Notes: generated from the letters alone by a model not told the origin. A DNA stretch of 64,000 bases from Chloroflexota bacterium (GCA_958295775.1 CATQHC010000002.1:62001-126000); one strand, 5' to 3'; shown: positions 9,391 through 18,407, counted from the first letter of the stretch. Numbers and translations are program-made.

Positions 9391-10534
9391 CTTTAGGGAA
9401 TTGCCAAAGTCGCTTGTTGACGAGGTGCTTAGCCGAACAAAGGGAATTGGGAAAGAACTATTGGAATCCTTTGAGGAGTTACGCAAGAAAAAGCAAGAAT
9501 GGCGCGACCAGCTAGTTGACTCTGGCAAGGCAAAACGTGACTCCAGCCTGCCACGAGTGCAAAGCCCCACCACTTGTGGCGTAGACGGGTCTTATGCCGT
9601 TGAAAGACTGCTCGCCACGGATTTGGTCGTAGCGGGCGCGGTAGCGGTCGAAGGTTTGACTCCTCCTTCTGAGAAACGGTTCTGGCCCGAGCCCACTCAC
9701 TTTGTTCATGTCGAGACTGAAGCCCATAATCCTGATACTGGGTCTGTCTTGCGCGCAGGGATGATTGGTATGGAATTGCACTTGGCCGCAGACGCCCCTC
9801 ACGAGCTTGTACTTTTGGATGGTTCATTTACCACGCCAGCCATATACTTCAATCAAGGATTCAACAAAGCTAGAGAGTATCCAAACCTCAAGACCGTTGA
9901 AGAATACTTAATCAGGAAAGTCAGGTTTTTCTTGGATGCTTATTGTACTGTGTTAGCAGCCCAGCGTAGTGACCGTCAGTGGGTAGCGGTGCCGAAGTAC
10001 ACAACTCGTCGAGAAATAGGGAGTGAATTGGGCTGGCCAGAGTCTTATGATGACCGTGGGCTACTTAGCTCTGTCTTGGAAGCAGGCGAATACACGTCAC
10101 CTACTCAACTATTGCAACCTTCTCAGCCATGGCACATCGACACTTCAGTGGTCGATGGTAATGTCGAAAACGCTGAACGAGATGAAATCAACAAACTGGT
10201 CGCCCAAGTAACTAGTCTCTTGGGCGACATCTATGTTCTCTACTATCGTCCCCACTCCTATATGCCAGCTTTGCGGTTGGAGATGAGCCGAGCCATTGCC
10301 AACAATCAAGGTCGGTTGAGTATGGTTTTGCAGGGCGTCAAGGATCAATGTGGTACCGCGGCCATCATGGAACCATACCCACTCTATCTGGCGGACAGAA
10401 TGGTAAAGCACTTGCCCCAAGCTGTTCCTGCATTTCGCCAAATTGCCAGTCAGTATCTTGCTGAAGACTACCAAGGTAACATTGATGATGTATTCGTTGG
10501 CCTTCATAGCTATCGGACAGAGTCAGGGAGGTGA
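9374..10534 (+). CDS. nurA: NurA-domain nuclease
   Basis: This 386-residue protein has the NurA 5'-3' nuclease fold. The two metal-binding aspartates sit in GVDGSYA (Asp71) and LLDGSF (Asp149). The C-terminal part has YYRPHSYMPALRLEM and EPYPLYLADRMVKHL, as in NurA proteins. In archaea NurA acts with the HerA translocase in DNA-end resection; in bacteria such pairs are found mostly in defence loci. The ATG at 9374 is preceded by GGAGAAGG, better than longer in-frame starts that would overlap the previous gene further. The coiled-coil-like N-terminus (about residues 15-50) is charged. It overlaps the helicase gene by four bases. Confidence 0.85.
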   Translation: MDEQSSFRELPKSLVDEVLSRTKGIGKELLESFEELRKKKQEWRDQLVDSGKAKRDSSLPRVQSPTTCGVDGSYAVERLLATDLVVAGAVAVEGLTPPSEKRFWPEPTHFVHVETEAHNPDTGSVLRAGMIGMELHLAADAPHELVLLDGSFTTPAIYFNQGFNKAREYPNLKTVEEYLIRKVRFFLDAYCTVLAAQRSDRQWVAVPKYTTRREIGSELGWPESYDDRGLLSSVLEAGEYTSPTQLLQPSQPWHIDTSVVDGNVENAERDEINKLVAQVTSLLGDIYVLYYRPHSYMPALRLEMSRAIANNQGRLSMVLQGVKDQCGTAAIMEPYPLYLADRMVKHLPQAVPAFRQIASQYLAEDYQGNIDDVFVGLHSYRTESGR

Positions 10535-12300
10535 GAGTGACAAATCAGAAACTGAGCCAGTTAGCTGACCAGTCTGAGAGAATAGGCGTAATAGGCTCTC
10601 CGTCTTCTACTTCGGAACTCTCTCTTGACATCTTGGCTAGTGCAGTTAGTAAGAAGCTTGTAGGTGAGCTGGCTTTATTTCGCTATTTGCAAGATAACTC
10701 TGATCACTATGCGCTTGGACAGATCACTGAGATTGTGCTGCGAAACATCTGGCATGAAGACCCTACTATGCGGAGCCTGATTCGCCAGCGTGGCACGGTC
10801 GATGCTGTGAGTGAACGGCAGGATACCCACCAAGGTGAGATGGGCGTCAGCGCAGTTTTCTCTGACCAGAATGGAATGTACCGCCCCAGCAGTCTTGGGA
10901 CAGTCCCGGCTACAGGAACGCTCGTTCATCTAGTTGATGATCAGGTCCTAGATGTGTTGCTCGAACCATACAAGGAACAGATCTTTTATTTGGGTCATGT
11001 TTACGGCTCTAGACCTAAATTGCCTCTATGGTTCAAGCACTTCGATTCCGGTGTAGATGGAGCAGGTGAAGCCTACCATCTGGGGATATTCGGTAAGACC
11101 GGTTCAGGAAAATCAGTCTTAGCGAAGATGATCATGCTTGCCTACGCCCGGCACAAGAAAATGGGAATTTTCGTGATTGACCCACAAGGGGAGTTCTCTC
11201 AAGATGTTACAGGAACAAGAGCCCGTGGTGGTTTGCGACTTCCAGTAATGGAGACCTTAGAGCGACTCAACAAGCCAACACGGTTGATTGGCGTACGAAA
11301 TCTAGTCTTGGACAGGTGGGATCTCTTTGCTCAAATTCTCTATGAGTCATCCTTTTTTGAAAGACTCACCATGCCAAAAGGGGAGAATAGGGAGTTAGCT
11401 GCAAGTTCCTTGTGTGACAATTTGAAGAAAGCCAAGGTCAAGCTGAAGGCTCTACACTTACGGGAGTCTTTTGACAAAGCTTGGTCAATTCTTGGGCAAG
11501 AGGACGTCCAGAAGGTTTTCTACCGCACGCCTGGATCCCGTGAGCGCTTTAATTCCGTGTTTGCCAGTGCTGACCGGCATGAATTCTACGATGAAATTTG
11601 GGCTCCGATCGCTCGACTATTCGACGCTAGTCGGCCCGATGTGCGAACAGTTGACTCTATTCTGAATGAGTTGTTCGATGCACAGGAAAAGCCTCTGACG
11701 GTAGTAGACTTGTCTGTCAAGAGCGACACTAGTATCTTTTGGAACGATGCTATTCAAGCGTTAGTCATCAAGCGGCTCTTGGAAGGGATTCGCGGATCCG
11801 CAGAACGTGCATACGCTCAAGAGCAAAGCCTCAATACCCTGGTAATGATGGATGAAGCTCACCGTCTGGCCCCCGCCGGGAACCCCGATGATGAAACAAT
11901 GAAGCAAGTCCGCAACATATTCATCGACTCCGTGCGTACTACTCGAAAGTATGGGGTAGGCTGGATGTTTATTTCACAGACCCTATCAAGTTTGCACCGT
12001 GAGATCGCTGAGCAATTGCGCATTTACTTTTTTGGATTTGGTCTTTCAATGGGAACGGAGTTTCAGTCCCTCCGAGATCTCGTTGGCGGACGAAATAAGG
12101 CTCTTGATCTCTACCAATTATTCCGTGATCCCCAGTCATCTTTCGACATAGCTACGCGCGAATACTCGTTCATGACTATTGGACCCGTTTCCCCACTTTC
12201 ATTTGCCGGTACACCACTTTTCCTAAATGCCTTTTCCAGCCCTGAGGAGTTCTTAGGCGCAAATTCAATCTCACTGCAGTCAATCGAAGCACTGCCCTAG
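10531..12300 (+). CDS. herA: HerA-like DUF87 ATPase/translocase
   Basis: This 589-residue protein has an N-terminal HAS-barrel-like part (about 1-130) and a FtsK/HerA-type ATPase core. Walker A GKTGSGKS is at 188-195 and Walker B MMDEAHRL includes Asp441-Glu442. A sensor-like segment, WMFISQTLSSL, follows. HerA hexamers pump DNA and stimulate NurA. The GTG at 10531 overlaps the nurA stop; a second GTG at 10537 is also possible. The tight coupling to nurA and to the DUF4338 gene argues that the three act as one complex or pathway. AT-rich codon use is shared by all three. Confidence 0.88.
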   Translation: MRVTNQKLSQLADQSERIGVIGSPSSTSELSLDILASAVSKKLVGELALFRYLQDNSDHYALGQITEIVLRNIWHEDPTMRSLIRQRGTVDAVSERQDTHQGEMGVSAVFSDQNGMYRPSSLGTVPATGTLVHLVDDQVLDVLLEPYKEQIFYLGHVYGSRPKLPLWFKHFDSGVDGAGEAYHLGIFGKTGSGKSVLAKMIMLAYARHKKMGIFVIDPQGEFSQDVTGTRARGGLRLPVMETLERLNKPTRLIGVRNLVLDRWDLFAQILYESSFFERLTMPKGENRELAASSLCDNLKKAKVKLKALHLRESFDKAWSILGQEDVQKVFYRTPGSRERFNSVFASADRHEFYDEIWAPIARLFDASRPDVRTVDSILNELFDAQEKPLTVVDLSVKSDTSIFWNDAIQALVIKRLLEGIRGSAERAYAQEQSLNTLVMMDEAHRLAPAGNPDDETMKQVRNIFIDSVRTTRKYGVGWMFISQTLSSLHREIAEQLRIYFFGFGLSMGTEFQSLRDLVGGRNKALDLYQLFRDPQSSFDIATREYSFMTIGPVSPLSFAGTPLFLNAFSSPEEFLGANSISLQSIEALP

Positions 12301-12367
12301 ACTGTCAATTGGGCCGACAGAGCCTTACATCCGCGTGCCCAATTAAAGGCCACTCAAGAGAGGGTAC

Positions 12368-12529
12368 TTACTCCAAGCTGCTGAAGCGGTTGGAGAGGAT
12401 TTCGTCGATGATGGCGACGGAGAAGAGCAGGGCGAAGGGGATGGCGAGCATGAGGAAGATCGCGACGAGCGAGATGAAGAAGAGCACGGTGTCGGCTGCG
12501 CTGAGCGTTGACATCCACTGGATAAACAT
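12368..12529 (-). CDS. Small single-span membrane protein
   Basis: A 53-residue protein with one strongly hydrophobic stretch (about residues 13-41) flanked by MFIQWMSTLSAAD and a short polar tail ending in RFSSLE. The ATG at 12529 is preceded by GTGGAGGCAAGGC, a good ribosome site, which is the main support that it is real. It is convergent with the herA-like gene and lies 165 bases from the IS30-family element. I do not recognise a family. It could be a small stress or toxin-like membrane peptide, or a decayed gene remnant. Confidence 0.5.
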   Translation of the reverse strand: MFIQWMSTLSAADTVLFFISLVAIFLMLAIPFALLFSVAIIDEILSNRFSSLE

Positions 12530-12694
12530 GCCTTGCCTCCACTGGCATTGTCGCATGGCAGTGCGGGAGCTCCTCGACACACGGCAATAGCGTCCCGTAC
12601 TTCACGAAAGAGCGTAACAAAGGGCGGCATGCAAGGCAACCGCTGTCGTGGCTGCTACTCTTCCATGCGTGCAGGGCAGAGAAGATAGATTCTC

Positions 12695-13724
12695 TAGACT
12701 CACAAACGAAGTGCAACACTTTGCTAAGGTGTTGCCATGGGAAAGAGATACACGCATTTTACCATTGAAGAGCGGTGTGAAGTGGCCAGACTTCTCGCCG
12801 CGGGGCAGTCGCAGCGGAAAATTGCTACAGCTCTGGATCGCGCGCCATCGACCATTACGCGGGAGGTAATACGCAATGGGTCCGGGAAGCAGGGGTATCA
12901 GGCGAGATATGCCCAGGAACAGGCGTTGGCGCGGCGTTGGGGCGGCGGCAAGCTGGAGCGAGATGCTGCCTTGCGGGAGGTGGTGCTGGGATACTTGCGA
13001 GCTGGCTGGTCGCCGGAGCAGGTATCCGGACGCTTGGCGCGGGACGCCAGCGGCCCGGTCATCTCCCACGAGACCATCTATCGCTTTATCTACGCGCAAA
13101 TGGCACGCACCAAGGACTACACGTGGCGGCACTACCTGCCGCGGGGCAAGTCCAAACGCGGCTGGCGGGGGCGCAGAGGCGGCAGTCCGGCCTCGTTCAT
13201 TGCCCAGCGCCGACCGCTGGCAGAACGGCCCCAGACGGCGGCAGACCGCCAATCCCCCGGTCATTGGGAGGTGGACCTGATGCTCTTTCGCACCTACGGC
13301 CAAGCCGTCTTGACCTTGCACGAGCGCCACTCGCGCTTGCTCATCGCCACGCGACCGCCCGGCAAGGCCGCCGAACCTATCGCCACTGCCATGCACGACC
13401 TGTTCGCTTCCTTGCCTCCAGAGTGGCGTCAAACCGCCACCTTCGACAACGGCACCGAGTTCGCGCGCCACTACCGCCTCCATGACCTGGGGATGCAGAC
13501 CTTCTTCTGCGACACCCACTCTCCCTGGCAGAAAGGCGGCATCGAAAATGCTATCGGGCGCCTGCGGCGCGGGCTGCCGCGCAAGACCGATCTGGCGACC
13601 GTAACCGAGGAACGCTTTGCGCAACTCGTGCAGGCCTACAACCACACCCCGCGCAAGTGTCTTGACTACCAAACGCCAGCAGAAGTATTCATGAACCAAG
13701 TGTTGCACTTGAAATGTGAGTCCA
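12695..13724 (+). mobile_element. IS30-family insertion sequence
   Basis: The element carries one transposase gene between imperfect inverted repeats at 12698-12721 and 13698-13721. Of the 24 positions 20 match, with the four differences adjacent; the outer ACTCACA and the inner AAGTGCAACACTT are identical. The match can be stretched three bases outward, giving the limits used here. The right repeat lies inside the 3' end of the transposase frame. I see no clear target-site duplication. The right flank is a palindromic repeat (13726-13750) followed by a long tandem-repeat array. Confidence 0.85.
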
Positions 13725-13747
13725 CCTTCCCGCGTGCGCGGGCATGA
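12737..13747 (+). CDS. IS30-family transposase
   Basis: This 336-residue DDE recombinase begins with an HTH region typical of IS30 (HFTIEERCEVARLLAAGQSQ). The catalytic triad is Asp180 (HWEVDLM), Asp237 (FDNGTEF) and Glu270 (GGIENAIGR), giving the D-D-33-E spacing of the family. The frame is intact, so the element may be active. The ATG is at 12737. The last residues are encoded by the right inverted repeat and by flanking DNA, as the stop lies 23 bases beyond the presumed element end. Confidence 0.92.
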   Translation: MGKRYTHFTIEERCEVARLLAAGQSQRKIATALDRAPSTITREVIRNGSGKQGYQARYAQEQALARRWGGGKLERDAALREVVLGYLRAGWSPEQVSGRLARDASGPVISHETIYRFIYAQMARTKDYTWRHYLPRGKSKRGWRGRRGGSPASFIAQRRPLAERPQTAADRQSPGHWEVDLMLFRTYGQAVLTLHERHSRLLIATRPPGKAAEPIATAMHDLFASLPPEWRQTATFDNGTEFARHYRLHDLGMQTFFCDTHSPWQKGGIENAIGRLRRGLPRKTDLATVTEERFAQLVQAYNHTPRKCLDYQTPAEVFMNQVLHLKCESTFPRARA

Positions 13748-14614
13748 CGGACGTTGCGCCCTCGCGTTTCCCCCTAGCATTCGCGGGAGTGACGGACGAC
13801 GCGCCCCTCGCGATACCCTCTCACACTCGCGGGAATGACGGACGACGCGCCCCTCGCGTTTCCCCCTCACATTCGCGGGAATGGCGGACGACGCGCCCCT
13901 CGCGTTCCCCCCTCACGTTCGCGGGAGTGACGGACGATGCGAGCCTCGTGTTACCCTCTCACACTAGCGGGAATGACGGACGACGCGTGCCTCGCGATAC
14001 CCTCTCACATTGGCGGGAGTGACGGACGATGCGCCTCTCGCGTTACCCTCTCACATTGGCGGGAATGACGGACGACGCGTGCCTCGCTTTACCCTCTCAC
14101 ACTGGCGGGAATGACGGACGACGCGCCCCTCGCGTTACCCTCTCACATTGGCGGGAATGACGGACGATGCGAGCCTCGTGATACCCTCTCACCTTCGCGG
14201 GAGTGACGGACGATGCGCCCCTCGCGTTACCCTCTCACATTGGCGGGAGTGACGGACGATGCGAGCCTCGTGATACCCTCTCACCTTCGCGGGAGTGACG
14301 GACGATGCGCCCCTCGCGTTACCCTCTCACATTGGCGGGAGTGACGGACGATGCGCCTCTCGCGTTACCCTCTCACATTGGCGGGAATGACGGACGACGC
14401 GTGCCTCGCGATACCCTCTCACACTAGCGGGAGTGACGGACGATGCGAGCCTCGTGATACCCTCTCACACTAGCGGGAATGACGGACGACGCGCCCCTCG
14501 CGATACCCTCTCACATTCGCGGGAATGACGGACGACGCGCCCCTCGCGTTCCCCCCCTCACATTCGCGGGAATGGCGAACGATGCGCCCTTCGGGTTGCC
14601 TTCTCACACTCGCG
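13741..14614. repeat. 46-bp tandem repeat array (minisatellite), about 19 units
   Basis: Units of 46 bases follow one another in direct order, marked by GACGGACG at 13746, 13791, 13837, 13883, 13929, 13975 and so on to about 14574. Only the first and last intervals differ by one base (45 and 47). Units vary at a few fixed positions (for example GCGCCCCTCG against GCGAGCCTCG, and CATTGGC against CACTAGC). The piece CGCGGGAATGACGG is half of the dispersed palindromic repeat seen elsewhere here. The period is not a multiple of three, so no protein repeat is encoded. The array begins at the right edge of the IS30 element. The following 140 bases to moeA hold no gene. Confidence 0.93.
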
Positions 14615-14755
14615 CATTTGCCTGTCATTTGCAACGAACAATTGACGACATTCCTTGCGCAGTTCTCAGGCCGCCGTCGCGCCCGAATCACGTGCGGGGC
14701 AGGGGGTTGTTGGGGTTGTCGAGTTAAGCTATACACTCAATTGTGTGGTTGGCGA

Positions 14756-16390
14756 TTACGCCTCTTCCGGCCAGTCGAGCATCTGCACGGTGACTTCGCT
14801 GCCTGGCTCGACACAATCTGTATGCTCGGAGATGATGGCGAGGCCGTTGGCTTTGGCGAGTGACGTGAGCAGTTGCGATCCCTGCTCGCCAGTGAGACGG
14901 GCAGTGTAGCCGTGGTCGTCGCGCTCGACGATCACGCGCACGAACTGGCGCCGCCCGTGGTTTTCCATGGCGTCCAGGAAGCGGGCCTTGACGGTGGTCT
15001 TGTGCAGGCTGGTGTGGCCCTGCATGACGAGGAGCGCCGGGCGGACGAATTCCTCGAACGTGACGTAGGCGGAGACGGGATTGCCGGGCAGGCCGACGAC
15101 GGGCACCCGGCGGCTGTGGCTTGCGGATGAAAGATGGATTCCCGCTTGCGCGGGAATGACGGGACCAGAATCCTCCGTAGGAGTGACGCCCTCACCCTGG
15201 CCCTCTCCCCCGGGAGAGGGAAGGAAACCCGCTTGCGATGGGATGACGCCCTCACCCTGGCCCGCGCCCTTGGGAGAGGGAAGGATGCCCGCTTGCGGGG
15301 CAGCGATGGAGCCTTGCTCACCCATAGCGGACCCTATATGGTCTTTCACTTGAAACTTCTCAGTTTCCTTGGCCGACGCAAGGGATGACTGGATTCCGGC
15401 TTTCGCCGGAATGACCGAATCGTCCGCTTCCGCAGTGGGTTGATTTTCTATTTCAACCTCTTGAGCGGATGTTTCAATGTATCCAAATGCCAGCGGTTTG
15501 CCGGGCCGCATGCGGATGCGCCAGAAGTCGATTTCACCCTCCGCGCCCAGCACGTTGCGCACCAGATCGTAGTCGCCCATGGAGACACCGCCAATGGTCA
15601 CAATCAGGTCGCAATCGTGGCAGGACTGCAAAGCCTGACGGATTTCCGCCACCGTGTCGCCGACCACGGGCAGGCGACGTGGAAGACCGCCATAGGTTGT
15701 CACCAGCGCTTCCAAGGCATGCGCCGCGCTGTTGCGCACCTGCCCCGGCTGCAGGGGTTCTGTGATATCCACCACCTCATCGCCGGTGGGGATGACGGCT
15801 ACCATGGGCCGCCGATAGACCGTTGCCTGCGCCTTGCCTAGAGAGGCCATTACGCCAATCTCGGCAGGCCGAATGCGCTTGCCCTGCGCGAGCACGCGCT
15901 CGCCAACCTTGATGTCTTCAGCGCGAAAACGCACATTGTCATAATATTCCGGCGGCAGCAGGATGCCGACAGTGGCGGGATCACCGCTCGCGCCGGGCGG
16001 CGTGCCGAACTTCGCCCAGTCGGTGCGGTCGGTATCCTCGAACGGCACCACGGCGTCGCTGCCCGGGGGCACCGGCGCGCCGGTCATGATGCGCACCGCC
16101 TCGCCCGGCCCCAGCGGGTTAGTAGGAACGGAGCCGGCAGCCAGGTCGCCAACGACGCGCAAGTGCACGGGCTGCGCCTCGCTCGCCGCCTGCGTGTCTG
16201 CGAAACGCACCGCGTAGCCGTCCATGGCCGAGTTATCGAACGCCGGCACGTCTTCCGCGCTGATTACGTCCTCCGCGAGCACGCGCCCGAGCGCATCCAA
16301 CAAAGTTACCGTCTCAGTCTCGAGCACAGCAAACTGGGAGACGATGCGCGCAAACGCTTCCTCGACGCTGAGCATACGGTCTTCGGGCAT
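14756..16390 (-). CDS. moeA: Molybdopterin molybdenumtransferase with a repeat-derived insert
   Basis: MoeA inserts molybdate into adenylylated molybdopterin to finish the molybdenum cofactor. This 544-residue version starts at the ATG at 16390 (MPEDRMLSVEEA). Family blocks are present in order: the DNSAMDGYAVR substrate loop, IMTGAPVPPGSDAVVP, IPTGDEV, TIGGVSMGDYD, RPGKPLAFGYI and VVGLPGNPVSAYVTF. Typical MoeA is about 400 residues; the excess is a 122-residue insert between the last two blocks (about residues 306-427), which in other MoeA proteins almost touch. The reading frame through the insert is intact. No other molybdenum-cofactor gene adjoins it. Confidence 0.92.
   Translation of the reverse strand: MPEDRMLSVEEAFARIVSQFAVLETETVTLLDALGRVLAEDVISAEDVPAFDNSAMDGYAVRFADTQAASEAQPVHLRVVGDLAAGSVPTNPLGPGEAVRIMTGAPVPPGSDAVVPFEDTDRTDWAKFGTPPGASGDPATVGILLPPEYYDNVRFRAEDIKVGERVLAQGKRIRPAEIGVMASLGKAQATVYRRPMVAVIPTGDEVVDITEPLQPGQVRNSAAHALEALVTTYGGLPRRLPVVGDTVAEIRQALQSCHDCDLIVTIGGVSMGDYDLVRNVLGAEGEIDFWRIRMRPGKPLAFGYIETSAQEVEIENQPTAEADDSVIPAKAGIQSSLASAKETEKFQVKDHIGSAMGEQGSIAAPQAGILPSPKGAGQGEGVIPSQAGFLPSPGGEGQGEGVTPTEDSGPVIPAQAGIHLSSASHSRRVPVVGLPGNPVSAYVTFEEFVRPALLVMQGHTSLHKTTVKARFLDAMENHGRRQFVRVIVERDDHGYTARLTGEQGSQLLTSLAKANGLAIISEHTDCVEPGSEVTVQMLDWPEEA
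15110..15475. repeat. Palindromic-repeat insertion inside moeA
   Basis: This 366-base in-frame block carries several intergenic-type repeats. Palindromes lie at 15136-15160 and 15391-15415 (arms CCGGCTTTCGCCGG in the latter), both ending in GGAATGAC. A 60-bp direct repeat occupies 15185-15244 and 15245-15304, each with CCCTCACCCTGG and GGGAGAGGGAAGG. In protein they read as SVIPAKAGIQ, VIPAQAGIH and two copies of AGxLPSPxGxGQGEGV, the hallmark of repeat-derived peptide. The block is positioned where an external loop is expected, which may explain why it is tolerated. Confidence 0.88.
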
Positions 16391-16696
16391 TGTTTTCTTG
16401 TGCCTTCCGGTTGGGCTATGGGTGACACCGACTTCGTGAAACGATGCATCTCGCAATGGGCGATGGCCTACCCGCGCGTTGGTCTTCTAAGGCGTGCCGA
16501 GATCTCATTGCCGCAATCGATTGGGCATTGCGCGAAAAGCTCCGCGCTGGACCACTCTTCACAAGAGGCGGGGGACAAGCCCCCGCGCTACAAGCAAGAG
16601 ACCTTTCAAGGTGTCACGGATTGAGCGCTGTTGCGCCAATGTTTCCGAAATTTCTGGGTTCGACAACTCTTGGGTTCGACCGAAACGCGCTACTCT
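16391..16696. other. Intergenic region with a hairpin repeat (16568-16586)
   Basis: No gene is supported in these 306 bases between moeA and the aldehyde dehydrogenase gene. The notable item is a perfect 7-bp inverted repeat, GCGGGGG and CCCCCGC around ACAAG, at 16568-16586. On the plus strand CTAC follows it rather than a T-run. It looks like another dispersed intergenic repeat rather than a terminator. Confidence 0.5.
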
Positions 16697-18145
16697 TTAT
16701 CCTTGCAGGTTGAAGACTACCAGCTTCAGGTCGGTCATTTCTTCAATGACGAACTTGGGGCCTTCGCGACCCATTCCGCTTTCTTTCACGCCGCCGAACG
16801 GCATCTGGTCGGCGCGGTACCGTGATGTGTCATTGATCATCAGCGCGCCGATACGCACTTGCCTGGCGGCTTTCCAAGCCGTCTCCAGATCGTTTGTAAA
16901 GATACCGCCCTGCAAGCCGTAGCGTGAGTCATTTGCAAGAGCAATGGCCTCATCAATGTCGTCAAAGACCGTAACGGTTACTGCCGGGCCGAAGAGCTCG
17001 TCCTTGAAAATCTGCATATCGGAGCGTACACCGCTAACCACGGCCGGTGAGACGAACTGGCCCTCGCGCACGCCGCCGCAGAGCACATTCGCGCCGTCCG
17101 CAGCCGCTTCTTTGAAGCAAGCCTCGACGCGCTCGGCGGCGCTCAGCGTGACCATGGGACCCACGTCGGTGTCGTCTTCGTAGGAGGGCCCTACCTGCAT
17201 CTTCTCAACGTGCGGCACCAGCGCCGCGAGGAATTCCCCCTCCACGTCGCGATGTACCAGGATGCGCTGGGCGGAGGTGCACACTTGGCCGGCGTTCATG
17301 TAGCCGCCTTGTGCGACCGCATCGGCAGCTACGGCCACGTCGGCGGTCTTATCTACAATCACGGGTGAGTTGGCGCCCAATTCCAGGGTGGCGCGGCGGA
17401 GTCCGATGCTGTTGCGCAAATGCCTGCCGACCTCTGGTGAACCGGTGAAGGAATACATGGCAAAGCGCTCGTCTTGGATGAGCCACTCGCCGACGGTCGC
17501 GCCGCCGCCGACTATCAGGTTAAGGTGACCCGGCGGCAACCCGGCGTCGAGAAATGCCTGGCAGATCTTCGCTGCCGTGACCGGCGTGGCGCTGGCGGGC
17601 TTGAGCACCACCGTGTTACCGGCCGCAATTGCGGGCGCGATCTTATGCGCTACAAGAATGGCGGGGAAGTTGAACGGCGAGATGCAGCAGATCACGCCAA
17701 TCGGCTGGCGCAGCGTAAAGGCCAGGCGGTCCTCCGATCCTACCGCGGCCTCCACCGGAATCTGCTCACCGTGGATGCGCTTCGCCTCTTCCGCCGCGAC
17801 CAGGATTGTGCTGGCGGCGCGGGCGACTTCGATGCGCGCCTCTTTGATGGGTTTTCCGCCTTCCATGCTCATGTGGTAGGCGATGTCCTCGACGCGCTCC
17901 AGGAGAAGCTGTGAGACCTTGTGGAGGATTTCATAGCGTTGGTAGGCGGAAAGCTCTTGCTTGTCATACGCGCGCTGTGCCGCCTCGATGGCGGCGTCTA
18001 TGTCGGCTTGTGTCGCTTCCGGCAGCGTAGCGAACACCTGGCCGTCGTTGGGGCTGCGTACTTCCAGCAGCTTGCCGTCGCGCCGTTCGATCCACTCGCC
18101 GTCGATTAGCAATCCAAAATGCTTTGGTTCTGTCGTAACCGCCAT
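16697..18145 (-). CDS. NAD(P)-dependent aldehyde dehydrogenase
   Basis: This 482-residue enzyme of the ALDH superfamily oxidises an aldehyde to its acid. The catalytic cysteine is in GQVCTS and the general-base glutamate in ELGAN. The cofactor-binding ISPFNFP and SFTGSPEVG segments are present. The sequence is closest in style to lactaldehyde, GAPN-like or phosphonoacetaldehyde dehydrogenases, so the substrate is not fixed. The ATG at 18145 (MAVTTEPKHFG) has AAGGAGAAC upstream. It is divergent from the carbonic-anhydrase-like gene, with a 262-base gap that must hold both promoters. No operon partner indicates a pathway. Confidence 0.9.
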   Translation of the reverse strand: MAVTTEPKHFGLLIDGEWIERRDGKLLEVRSPNDGQVFATLPEATQADIDAAIEAAQRAYDKQELSAYQRYEILHKVSQLLLERVEDIAYHMSMEGGKPIKEARIEVARAASTILVAAEEAKRIHGEQIPVEAAVGSEDRLAFTLRQPIGVICCISPFNFPAILVAHKIAPAIAAGNTVVLKPASATPVTAAKICQAFLDAGLPPGHLNLIVGGGATVGEWLIQDERFAMYSFTGSPEVGRHLRNSIGLRRATLELGANSPVIVDKTADVAVAADAVAQGGYMNAGQVCTSAQRILVHRDVEGEFLAALVPHVEKMQVGPSYEDDTDVGPMVTLSAAERVEACFKEAAADGANVLCGGVREGQFVSPAVVSGVRSDMQIFKDELFGPAVTVTVFDDIDEAIALANDSRYGLQGGIFTNDLETAWKAARQVRIGALMINDTSRYRADQMPFGGVKESGMGREGPKFVIEEMTDLKLVVFNLQG

Positions 18146-18407
18146 AGTATTCGTTCTCCTTGCATTGCCTTGTGTGCTTAGTGCGTATTCCATATCACCA
18201 TAGCATAGGCTTTCGCATTCGTACACGCGCTCTTGGCCCCAGAGCGGGTGACCCTGGCGACACGCGCGTCGGTCGCCCGTTGCCAGCAGGCAACAGTGCT
18301 ATCATGGCCGTGATGAGCTGCTACTGAGGGCCACGCCATGAGCTAAGCAAGCAATCTGTTTCTGTGAGATCTGCGCAGCAAAATTCCATCAAGAGGGGAG
18401 AAGACGC

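Noticed and set aside
12602-13870. 422-residue minus-strand frame over the IS30 transposase
   Set aside because: It is antisense to an intact transposase with a clear catalytic triad, and its composition is Arg/Gly-rich as expected for a shadow frame.
13741-14614. CRISPR array
   Set aside because: The 46-bp units are contiguous direct repeats without unique spacers, and there are no cas genes.
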